Origin: Oscillospiraceae bacterium
GTDB taxonomy: Bacteria > Bacillota > Clostridia > Oscillospirales > Acutalibacteraceae
Direction: 5' to 3'
DNA length: 16,078 nucleotides
Assembly (NCBI GenBank): GCA_029007475.1
Contig: JAQXHW010000096.1
Span: forward strand, 1-16,078
Each line of letters begins with the position of its first letter. Position 1 is the stretch's first letter. The notes beneath the pieces were generated by a model that ran no database searches, was not told the DNA's origin, and was given only the letters and a program-made list of their open reading frames with translations. The position numbers and the translations under genes were made by a program. This document shows, one piece after another, positions 4,637 to 10,908 of this stretch.

Positions 4637-6396
4637 TATTTAAGCCCTCCCTTCTGCTGAGAGCAGTAGACCTCTTTGTAGATATCGCTGCTCTCTACGA
4701 GTGTTTCGTGAGTACCCACAGCGGAGATTTTGCCGTCGTCCAAGACGATAATTTTATCTGCGTGTTCAATGGAAGATATACGCTGTGCTATGATAATTTT
4801 TGTTGTTTCGGGAATGTAGCTTGCCATTGACTTTTGAATATTGGCGTCTGTGGCTGTGTCGACCGCACTTGTTGAGTCGTCCAAAATAAGAATTTTAGGA
4901 GATTTGAGGAGTGCTCTTGCAATACAGAGTCGCTGTTTTTGACCGCCTGAGACGTTTGCGCCGCCCTCCTCAATGAAGGTGTCGTAGCCGTCGGGGAAGT
5001 CCATAATAAAGCCGTCGGCACAGGCGAGCTTACAAGCTTCAACAAGCTCCTCGTCGGTGGCATTTTCATTACCCCAACGGAGGTTTTCCTTAATTGTGCC
5101 TGAAAAAAGCACGTTCTTTTGAAGCACCATGGCAACAGAGTCGCGAAGTGTTTCAAGGTCGTACTCACGAACATCTCTGCCGCCAACGTAAACCTTGCCC
5201 GAGGTTGTGTCGTAAAGTCTTGGAATAAGGCTCACCAAAGTGGTTTTTGAGCTGCCCGTTGAGCCGATAATACCCACGGTTTCTCCGGACTTAATATCTA
5301 AATTTATATCTGAAAGGCAGAGGCTTTTCTCGTCCTTTGAGTAGCTGAAATTAACATTCTCAAAGCGGATTGAGCCGTCTTTTACCTCTTTTACGGGAGA
5401 GTCGGGATTGTGTAAATCCGGCGTCTCGGATAAAACCTCGTAGATGCGCTTTGCGGAAGCGCGGGACATAATGATCATAACGAAAACCATTGAGAACATC
5501 ATGAAGTTCATAAGAATCTGCATGGTGTAGGTGAACATACTTGTAAGCTCACCCTCGGTAAGCTCGGTACCGCCGCTGCCAACAATTAACTTTGCGCCGA
5601 ACCACGAAACTAAGAGCAGACTTGCGAAAACCGCTGCCTGCATCACAGGAGCGTTAAGAGCAACGATTGTTTCCGCTTTTGTTGAAATCTTGTAGTTTTC
5701 GCTCATAACCTCGTTGAATTTTTCCTTTTCGGTTTCCTCGCGGACAAAGGATTTTACAACGCGGATTCCTCGCAGGTTTTCCTGCACAACCCGATTGAGC
5801 TTGTCATAGTTTTTGAAGAGCTTTTCGAAAAGGGGAAAAGCGAACTTCATAATAAGCGCTAAGGCAATTATCAGAATGGGGATAGTATAGAGAAACACCG
5901 TTCCCATTTGAGGATGAATACAGAGCGACATGGTGAGGGAGAAAATAATCATCAGAGGACTTCGGATTGCAATTCGAATGAGCATCTGATAAGTGTTTTG
6001 AACATTGGTAACGTCGGTGGTAAGTCTTGTAACTAAGCTGGAGGTCGAGAAGTTATCAATGTTCCTAAAGGAATAGTTCTGGATTGAGCAGAACATATCG
6101 TGGCGAAGATTTCTTGCAAAGCCCGTTGAAGCCTTTGCGGCGAAATCGCCTGCCAAAAATCCGAAAATAAGAGAGAGAATACAGCAGCCTACAAGGATAA
6201 GACCGATATTGATGAGGTTTTGCATATTGCCTACAACCTGACCCTCGGCGTTTTTGTAGTTAATTCCTCGGTTTATCAGTTCGGAAAGGATAAGGGGAAT
6301 AAGCACCTCCATGAGTACCTCAAGTGAGATAAAAACAGGGGAGAGTATAGAGGCGAGCTTATATTCCCTGACGCTTTTTGCAAGTTTTCTAATCAA
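4636..6396 (-). CDS. ABC exporter half-transporter, degenerate-site subunit
   Basis: A 586-residue B-family ABC exporter subunit: six membrane helices in about residues 15-310 and a nucleotide-binding domain from about 340. Walker A is GSTGSSKT (378-385) and the signature VSGGQ (482-486) is intact. Walker B is ILILDD (502-507) with Asp507 where the catalytic Glu should be, and the switch His is replaced by Gln538 (IIAQR). The same two substitutions mark the non-catalytic site in TM287 and related heterodimers. The start is TTG at 6396-6394, supported by AAAGGAG 7 bases upstream. A near-consensus promoter lies at 6449-6477. It is the first gene of a two-gene operon with the partner subunit at 2723-4636. 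No regulator gene is adjacent. Confidence 0.93.
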   Translation of the reverse strand: MIRKLAKSVREYKLASILSPVFISLEVLMEVLIPLILSELINRGINYKNAEGQVVGNMQNLINIGLILVGCCILSLIFGFLAGDFAAKASTGFARNLRHDMFCSIQNYSFRNIDNFSTSSLVTRLTTDVTNVQNTYQMLIRIAIRSPLMIIFSLTMSLCIHPQMGTVFLYTIPILIIALALIMKFAFPLFEKLFKNYDKLNRVVQENLRGIRVVKSFVREETEKEKFNEVMSENYKISTKAETIVALNAPVMQAAVFASLLLVSWFGAKLIVGSGGTELTEGELTSMFTYTMQILMNFMMFSMVFVMIIMSRASAKRIYEVLSETPDLHNPDSPVKEVKDGSIRFENVNFSYSKDEKSLCLSDINLDIKSGETVGIIGSTGSSKTTLVSLIPRLYDTTSGKVYVGGRDVREYDLETLRDSVAMVLQKNVLFSGTIKENLRWGNENATDEELVEACKLACADGFIMDFPDGYDTFIEEGGANVSGGQKQRLCIARALLKSPKILILDDSTSAVDTATDANIQKSMASYIPETTKIIIAQRISSIEHADKIIVLDDGKISAVGTHETLVESSDIYKEVYCSQQKGGLK

Positions 6397-6448
6397 GGTT
6401 TTGCTCCTTTCTTACGACTAATGTATTGTGAATTTTCGTTTGCCTTTA

Positions 6449-6477
6449 ATTCTATACTTCCTATTTTTTATTGTCAA
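6449..6477 (-). promoter_or_regulatory. Sigma-A promoter of the ABC exporter operon
   Basis: TTGACA (6477-6472) and TAGAAT (6454-6449) on the minus strand are spaced by 17 bases, 53 bases before the TTG start. The leader between shows no obvious structure. Confidence 0.8.
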
Positions 6478-6543
6478 GAAAACTGCGTGAGCAAAGACAG
6501 AATTTACCGAATGTTTACCGATTATTAATATATTGAGACATAG

Positions 6544-6572
6544 AAAATCCCCTGCTTTTTTCAAACAGGGGA
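6544..6572 (-). terminator. Terminator of the metY-metA operon
   Basis: TCCCCTG and CAGGGGA (6572-6566 and 6554-6548) form a 7-bp GC-rich stem around an 11-base A-rich loop, followed on the minus strand by TTTTC. It begins 9 bases past the metA stop codon. The U-run is short. Confidence 0.65.
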
Positions 6573-6580
6573 GAGAAAGG

Positions 6581-7498
6581 TTATTTAATTGAGCCAATGT
6601 CGTAGGGGGTTGTCTGATAAACAAAGTAGTTGAGCCAATTTGAGTACAGGAGATTTGCGTGGCTTCTCCAGGTGTTCATAGGCTCCTTTGTTTCGTCGTC
6701 GTCGGGGAAATAGTTTTTAGGTATTTCTATGGGCTTTCCTGCGTTTTTATCCCTTATATACTCACTTTTTAAGGTGGTGCTGTCATATTCGGAGTGACCG
6801 GTGATAAATATTTGTCTGCCGTATTTTGTGGAGACAGCGTAGATTCCCGCTTCCTCTGAGGAAGCAATAATTCTAAGCTCGGGCACAGCCTCAACATCCT
6901 CACGTTTAATTGTTGTATGACGTGACTGAGGCACCATGAAAACATCGTCAAAGCCGCGAAGCAAAATGCTTCTTTCGTAGTCCTTGGTGTGAGGATATAT
7001 ACCGAACAGTTTCTTCTCAAGAGGATACTTTTTTATTCCGTAGTGGTAGTAAAGCCCTGCCTGAGCACCCCAGCAGATGTGGAAGGTGGAATGAACGTTT
7101 GTCTTAGTCCACTCCATAATCTCGCAGAGCTCCTCCCAGTAGGTAACCTCCTCGAACTCCATCTGCTCAACGGGAGCACCGGTAATAATCATACCGTCAA
7201 ACTTGCGGTGACGGATTTCATCAAAGGTCTTGTAGAAAGTAAAGAGGTGTTCCTCCGAGATGTTTTTAGACTTGTGAGTAGCGGTATGCATAAACTCAAC
7301 CTCAACCTGCAGGGGAGTATTGCCGAGGAGTCTGGCAAGCTGGGTTTCGGTTTCAATTTTAGTGGGCATAAGGTTAAGTACCAAAATTTGCAGAGGTCTT
7401 ATGTCCTGTGTCATAGCCCGATTTTCCGTTATAACGAAAATGTTTTCGCTTTCAAGGGTATGAGTTGCAGGCAGTTCGTTCGGAATTTTAATCGGCAT
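6581..7498 (-). CDS. metA: Homoserine O-acetyltransferase (MetA family)
   Basis: Acylates homoserine on the hydroxyl group, the committed step of methionine synthesis. The 305-residue length is typical of MetA. Cys142 (HICWGAQAG) is the acyl-enzyme nucleophile, and His235 and Glu237 (ITGHSEYD) complete the active site at exactly the family positions. Residue 111 is Glu (TGAPVEQ). In characterised MetA proteins Glu at 111 marks acetyl-CoA use, as in Bacillus cereus, and Gly marks succinyl-CoA, as in E. coli. So this is predicted to be the acetyltransferase, matching the O-acetylhomoserine enzyme encoded next door. The ATG at 7498 is chosen for GAGGTG 6 bases upstream; longer forms add an unrelated N-terminus. 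It is second in an operon behind metY, 122 bases downstream, and probably shares the metY leader control. Confidence 0.95.
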   Translation of the reverse strand: MPIKIPNELPATHTLESENIFVITENRAMTQDIRPLQILVLNLMPTKIETETQLARLLGNTPLQVEVEFMHTATHKSKNISEEHLFTFYKTFDEIRHRKFDGMIITGAPVEQMEFEEVTYWEELCEIMEWTKTNVHSTFHICWGAQAGLYYHYGIKKYPLEKKLFGIYPHTKDYERSILLRGFDDVFMVPQSRHTTIKREDVEAVPELRIIASSEEAGIYAVSTKYGRQIFITGHSEYDSTTLKSEYIRDKNAGKPIEIPKNYFPDDDETKEPMNTWRSHANLLYSNWLNYFVYQTTPYDIGSIK

Positions 7499-7517
7499 AA
7501 AAATCACCTCTTTGTTT

Positions 7518-7617
7518 TGCCCTTTCGGGAAAATGATAATGATGTCGCTGACGCTTATGATGCTTGCGCTCAGCACAAGTTAAAGGCTTTTGTGACGGTT
7601 TGTAGCGGAGTACAAAC
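7518..7617 (-). other. Three stem-loops between metY and metA
   Basis: The 122-base intercistronic gap folds on the minus strand into three hairpins. GTTTGTA/TACAAAC has a 6-base loop (7617-7598). CTTGTGC/GCGCAAG has a TGA loop and one G-U pair (7579-7563). CCC-GAAA-GGG is at 7529-7520. None has a U-run, so they look like stability or processing structures rather than terminators. No promoter or second leader peptide is evident. Confidence 0.4.
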
Positions 7618-7620
7618 GTC

Positions 7621-8904
7621 TTAGATAGCTGCAAGAGCCTGATCGATATCTGCGATAAGGTCCTCGGCGGCCTCAAGTCCGCAGGAGTAGCGAATAAGGT
7701 CGGGGGTGATGCCTGCGGCTGCAAGCTCCTCGTCGTTCATCTGTCGGTGAGTAGCGTTTGCAGGGTGTAGGGTGCAGGTGCGAGCGTCTGCAACATGGGT
7801 TTCGATAGCGGCAATCTTGAGGTTAGCCATGAAAGCCTCGGCTGCCTTTCTGCCGCCCTTAACACCGAAGGATACTACGCCGCAGCCGCCGTACTCAAGG
7901 TACTTTTTGCCAAGCTCATAGCTTTCGTCACCCTCAAGACCCGAGTAACGTACCCAAGCGATTTTTTCGTGATTGTTAAGATGCTGTGCAACTGCAAGAC
8001 CGTTTTCGCAGTGGCGCTTCATTCTTACATGAAGGCTCTCAAGACCTAAGTTGATGTAAAATGCGTTCTGGGGCGACTGAATACAGCCGAAGTCACGCAT
8101 AAGCTGTGCGGTGGCCTTGGTGATAAACGCACCCTCGATACCGAAGCGTTCGGTATATGTTACGCCGTGATAGCTCTCGTCGGGAGTGCAGAGTCCGGGG
8201 TACTTGTCGGGATACTTTGTCCAGTCGAATTTACCCGAGTCAACAATACAGCCGCCTACGGACGCGCCGTGACCGTCAATGTACTTAGTAGTGGAGTGGA
8301 TAACGATCTCTGCGCCCCATTCAAAGGGACGGCAGTTAACGGGGGTAGCAAAGGTGTTGTCGATAATAAGGGGCACGCCGTTTTTGTGGGCGATACTTGC
8401 AAATCTTTCGATATCAAGAACAACCAAAGCAGGGTTTGCGATAGTCTCGCCGAAAAGAGCCTTTGTGTTAGGTCTGAAAGCCGCTTCGATTTCTTCATCG
8501 GAAGCATTGGGAGAAACAAAAGTAAAGTCAATACCCATTCTCTTCATTGTAACGGCAAAGAGATTGTATGTGCCGCCGTAGATAGCGCTTGAAGCAACAA
8601 TATGGTCGCCGGCAGAGGCGATATTGAAAATAGCCATAAAGCTGGCTGCCTGACCTGAGGAGGTGAGCATAGCGGCAGTACCGCCCTCAAGCTCGCAAAT
8701 TTTCTTTGCAACGTAGTCGTTGGTGGGATTTTGAAGTCTTGTGTAGAAATATCCCTCAGCCTCTAAGTCAAAGAGCTTGCCCATGTGTTCGGAAGTGTCG
8801 TACTTAAAGGTAGTGCTCTGGATAATGGGAATCTGACGGGGTTCACCGTTGCCGGGAGTGTAGCCACCCTGAACACAAACGGTATCACGGTTAAGATTTT
8901 TCAT
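7621..8904 (-). CDS. metY: O-acetylhomoserine sulfhydrylase (PLP enzyme)
   Basis: Converts O-acetylhomoserine and sulfide to homocysteine and acetate. The 427-residue protein is a full-length Cys/Met-metabolism PLP enzyme of fold type I. The cofactor lysine is Lys207 in HSTTKYIDGHG, Asp182 (IIDNTFATP) contacts the pyridine nitrogen, SSGQAA (82-87) holds the phosphate, and Tyr109 stacks on the ring. Length (about 430 rather than 380) and the long segment after the lysine favour MetY over cystathionine gamma-synthase or lyase. The ATG at 8904 follows AGGAGG by 7 bases; the frame upstream belongs to the regulatory leader. It is the first gene of the metY-metA operon and is preceded by a Met-rich leader peptide and competing hairpins that suggest attenuation by methionyl-tRNA supply. 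Confidence 0.95.
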   Translation of the reverse strand: MKNLNRDTVCVQGGYTPGNGEPRQIPIIQSTTFKYDTSEHMGKLFDLEAEGYFYTRLQNPTNDYVAKKICELEGGTAAMLTSSGQAASFMAIFNIASAGDHIVASSAIYGGTYNLFAVTMKRMGIDFTFVSPNASDEEIEAAFRPNTKALFGETIANPALVVLDIERFASIAHKNGVPLIIDNTFATPVNCRPFEWGAEIVIHSTTKYIDGHGASVGGCIVDSGKFDWTKYPDKYPGLCTPDESYHGVTYTERFGIEGAFITKATAQLMRDFGCIQSPQNAFYINLGLESLHVRMKRHCENGLAVAQHLNNHEKIAWVRYSGLEGDESYELGKKYLEYGGCGVVSFGVKGGRKAAEAFMANLKIAAIETHVADARTCTLHPANATHRQMNDEELAAAGITPDLIRYSCGLEAAEDLIADIDQALAAI

Positions 8905-8929
8905 AAAAATACCTCCTGATATAAGTAAA

Positions 8930-8957
8930 GGACAGAAACCCCACGGGGTATCTGCCC
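8930..8957 (-). terminator. Attenuator hairpin before metY
   Basis: On the minus strand GGGCAGA (8957-8951) pairs with TCTGTCC (8936-8930). After a T-T mismatch, ACCCC pairs with GGGGT above it. The stem is long and GC-rich, but the tail is UUUACUUAU, a weak U-tract. It lies 26 bases before the metY ATG and leaves the AGGAGG exposed, so control of transcription is more likely than of translation. Confidence 0.55.
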
Positions 8958-8995
8958 TCAAAATCACTCATACATACTCAAGTGTTTTTGAAGGC
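8954..8995 (-). promoter_or_regulatory. Predicted antiterminator stem of the metY leader
   Basis: Minus-strand bases 8995-8982 (GCCTTCAAAAACAC) pair with 8967-8954 (GTGATTTTGAGGGC) at 13 of 14 positions, with one G-U and one A-A mismatch, around a 14-base loop. The last four bases (8957-8954) are also the first four of the terminator-like hairpin, so the two structures exclude each other. The leader peptide stop codon (8980-8978) lies in the loop, just after the 5' arm. Confidence 0.55.
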
Positions 8996-9021
8996 GGAGC
9001 GTCGCATCATCATATATGAGT
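8966..9021 (-). promoter_or_regulatory. Alternative stem across the leader peptide codons
   Basis: Minus-strand bases 9021-9011 (ACTCATATATG, codons 6-10 of the leader peptide) can pair with 8976-8966 (TATGTATGAGT) over 11 positions with two G-U pairs. This occupies the loop and inner bases of the antiterminator, so without translation it would favour the terminator-like hairpin. Confidence 0.4.
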
Positions 9022-9040
9022 TTGTAAAAATCGCATACAT
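8978..9040 (-). CDS. 20-residue Met-rich leader peptide of metY-metA
   Basis: An ATG at 9040-9038 has GGAGG 8 bases upstream (9053-9049) and opens a 20-codon frame, MYAIFTNSYMMMRRSAFKNT, ending at TGA 8980-8978. Codons 10-12 are three consecutive ATG. It starts about 24 bases after the predicted transcription start and lies wholly inside the metY leader. A run of the end-product's codon in a short translated leader is the hallmark of ribosome-mediated attenuation, as in trpL and hisL. A ribosome stalled at the Met run would leave the antiterminator arm (8995-8982) free; a ribosome reaching the stop codon would cover it. The peptide itself probably has no other role. Conservation of the Met run in relatives would be the decisive test. 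Confidence 0.7.
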   Translation of the reverse strand: MYAIFTNSYMMMRRSAFKNT

Positions 9041-9070
9041 ATGCAAAACCTCCGATTTATACTTGAGAGT

Positions 9071-9100
9071 ATTATACTCCATTGTGCCGGGGATTGTCAA
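9071..9100 (-). promoter_or_regulatory. Consensus promoter of metY-metA
   Basis: TTGACA (9100-9095) and TATAAT (9076-9071) on the minus strand are both perfect, with an 18-base spacer. Transcription should start near 9064, giving a leader of about 160 bases before metY. This strong, apparently constitutive promoter fits control exerted in the leader. Confidence 0.85.
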
Positions 9101-9178
9101 CAGTTTTAGTGTTATGCAGGATTTGTAAGCAAAAATTTCAAAAATTTCAAAATACACCGATTATGGCGATAAAAATTC

Positions 9179-9207
9179 TTGTAATACGGAACGCTTTTTG
9201 CTATAAT
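9179..9207 (+). promoter_or_regulatory. Promoter of the symporter-ior-paaK operon
   Basis: TTGTAA (9179-9184) and a perfect TATAAT (9202-9207) are spaced by 17 bases, and the -10 box is preceded by TGC (extended -10). An A/T-rich stretch with two AAAAATTTC repeats lies upstream at 9131-9149. Transcription should start near 9214, leaving a leader of about 120 bases. The region between this promoter and the metY promoter shows no gene. Confidence 0.75.
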
Positions 9208-9221
9208 GAGTAAAATTAAGA

Positions 9222-9310
9222 ACTTTCCGGGGCGAAGGCTTTATTTCGGCTCGGATAGTCGGAAAATCATTATGCTTCCCTCAAGGTGCCTTGCCGCCTT
9301 TTCGGGGGAG
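9222..9310 (+). promoter_or_regulatory. Structured 5' leader of the symporter operon
   Basis: Two stem-loops fill the leader. The first pairs 9222-9236 with 9245-9259 (13 of 15 positions, with T-T and G-G mismatches, loop of 8). The second pairs CTTCCC (9275-9280) with GGGGAG (9305-9310) and holds an inner CAAGG/CCTTG stem. A run of nine A follows, then the ribosome binding site. I do not recognise a known riboswitch class, and there is no convincing leader peptide. It may be a regulatory RNA or simply a structured leader. Confidence 0.4.
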
Positions 9311-9336
9311 TCGAAAAAAAAAGAAGGGTTGGTGTT

Positions 9337-10872
9337 ATGTTAGTAAAAATTCTGTTCATTGTTGTGTTTTTGGCTGTCACCATCGGCGTGGGTGTCTACT
9401 GTCGAAAAAAAGCAACCGACGTTAACGGCTTCGTTTTAGGCGGTCGCGCCGTGGGTCCTTGGCTTACGGCTTTCTCTTTCGGTACCTCTTACTTCTCCGC
9501 CGTTATTTTTGTAGGCTATGCAGGTCAGTTCGGTTGGAATTTCGGACTTGCTTCTACTTGGATTGGTCTCGGCAACGCCTTTATCGGCTCGTTGCTTGCT
9601 TGGGTAGTTCTCGGCAGGCGCACACGAGTTATGACTCAACATTTGGGAAGCTCCACTATGCCCGACTTCTTCGAGAAGCGTTATGACAGCAAGGCTCTCA
9701 AGCTTTTTGCGGCGGTTATTATCTTTATTTTCATGATTCCCTACACCGCCTCCCTTTACAACGGACTTTCCCGTCTTTTTGAGATGGGATTTAACATTCC
9801 CTACTGGGTTTGCGTTTTGATTATGGCGGTTGTTACCGCCCTCTACGTTGTGCTTTCGGGCTACGTCGGTACGGCTCTCAACAGCCTTATCCAAGGTATC
9901 GTAATGCTTGTGGGTATTGTTGTTGTAGTTGCTGCCGCTATGAATGTAAACGGCGGTCTTGCCGCTTCCGTTGAGATGCTCTCTCAGGTTGAGCCGGTGG
10001 GAGATTATACCTCAATATTCGGTCCTGACCCTATAGCACTCTTGGGCGTTGTCCTCCTGACCTCTTTGGGCACTTGGGGACTTCCTCAGATGATTTCAAA
10101 GTTCTATTCAATTAAGAGCGAAAAGTCAATTATGACAGGTACGGTTGTTTCAACAATTTTCGCAATTATCGTTGCAGGCGGCTGCTATTTCCTCGGCGGC
10201 TTCGGTCGCATTTTTATGACCGAGGAGCAGGTTGGGGGACAGTTCGATTCAATCATTCCCTCTATGCTTCAAGCTGTCAATTCCGACGTGGTAATTGCTC
10301 TTGTAATTATGCTTGTTTTGGCGGCTTCAATGTCCACCCTTTCCTCTCTTGTTCTCACTTCAAGCTCAACGCTTACACTGGACTTTATCGCACCTCTTAA
10401 CAAAGATAAAATGAACGAAAAGAAGAAGATGCTTGTTATGAGAATCTTCCTTGTGTTCTTCATTGTTGTGTCCGCTTCCATTGCCATTGTTCAGGCTAAA
10501 TCCAAGGTTGCATTCATCACCGACCTTATGGGCATTTCCTGGGGTACAATGAGCGGCGCTTTCCTCGGCCCCTTCATGCTTGGCCTTTACTGGAAACGTG
10601 CAACAAAGCCGGCTGTATGGGCGAGCTTTGTTTTCAGCGTTGTGGTAAACGTAACCTTTATGGCATTTAAGCTCAGCGGCAACGTGGGCTTGCTTCCCCC
10701 GCTTTTGAGAGCTTCTTCAAATGTGGGTGTTCTGGCAATGCTCATGAGCATTGTGCTTGTGGTTGTAATCAGCCTTCTTACAAAGAAGCCCGATATGGCT
10801 CAGGTGGATAAAAAGTTCAGCTGCTATGAAAAGCAGGTTACCGTCAAGGCAAAGGATTCCATCGGAGGTTAA
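9337..10872 (+). CDS. Sodium:solute symporter (SSS family)
   Basis: A 511-residue integral membrane protein of the SSS family, with about 13 membrane helices from residue 2 to about 490. Recognisable features are the N-terminal FVLGGRAVGPWLTAFSFGTSYFSA region (helix 1/2, substrate and sodium site), a GxxGTALNSLIQG-like segment in the middle, and SMSTLSSLVLTSSSTLTLDF at about 334-353, whose Ser/Thr residues form the family's second sodium site. It probably imports an organic anion or amino acid using the sodium gradient. As first gene of an operon with ior and paaK genes, an arylacetate or similar aromatic acid is a reasonable guess, but the sequence alone does not show this. The ATG at 9337 follows AAGGG by 8 bases; the longer frame from 9286 would start inside the leader structure. 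Confidence 0.88.
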   Translation: MLVKILFIVVFLAVTIGVGVYCRKKATDVNGFVLGGRAVGPWLTAFSFGTSYFSAVIFVGYAGQFGWNFGLASTWIGLGNAFIGSLLAWVVLGRRTRVMTQHLGSSTMPDFFEKRYDSKALKLFAAVIIFIFMIPYTASLYNGLSRLFEMGFNIPYWVCVLIMAVVTALYVVLSGYVGTALNSLIQGIVMLVGIVVVVAAAMNVNGGLAASVEMLSQVEPVGDYTSIFGPDPIALLGVVLLTSLGTWGLPQMISKFYSIKSEKSIMTGTVVSTIFAIIVAGGCYFLGGFGRIFMTEEQVGGQFDSIIPSMLQAVNSDVVIALVIMLVLAASMSTLSSLVLTSSSTLTLDFIAPLNKDKMNEKKKMLVMRIFLVFFIVVSASIAIVQAKSKVAFITDLMGISWGTMSGAFLGPFMLGLYWKRATKPAVWASFVFSVVVNVTFMAFKLSGNVGLLPPLLRASSNVGVLAMLMSIVLVVVISLLTKKPDMAQVDKKFSCYEKQVTVKAKDSIGG

Positions 10873-10908
10873 TTTTTAGCTTAATCAAAACGTATCAAGG
10901 AGACAAAT

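Noticed and set aside
4788..5186. Long open frames overlapping the ABC, MetY, IorA and PaaK genes in other frames
   Set aside because: All lack ribosome binding sites and recognisable domains and lie within well-supported genes.
8905..9070. SAM-I riboswitch or T-box in the metY leader
   Set aside because: I looked for the conserved SAM-I core and the T-box/specifier elements and found none. The leader is instead explained by a Met-rich peptide and competing stems.
9131..9149. AAAAATTTC direct repeat as a regulatory site
   Set aside because: Only two copies in an A/T-rich stretch, too far from the -35 box for an UP element.
9272..9343. Leader peptide in the symporter operon leader
   Set aside because: The short frame from ATG 9272 has no ribosome binding site and no run of aromatic codons.
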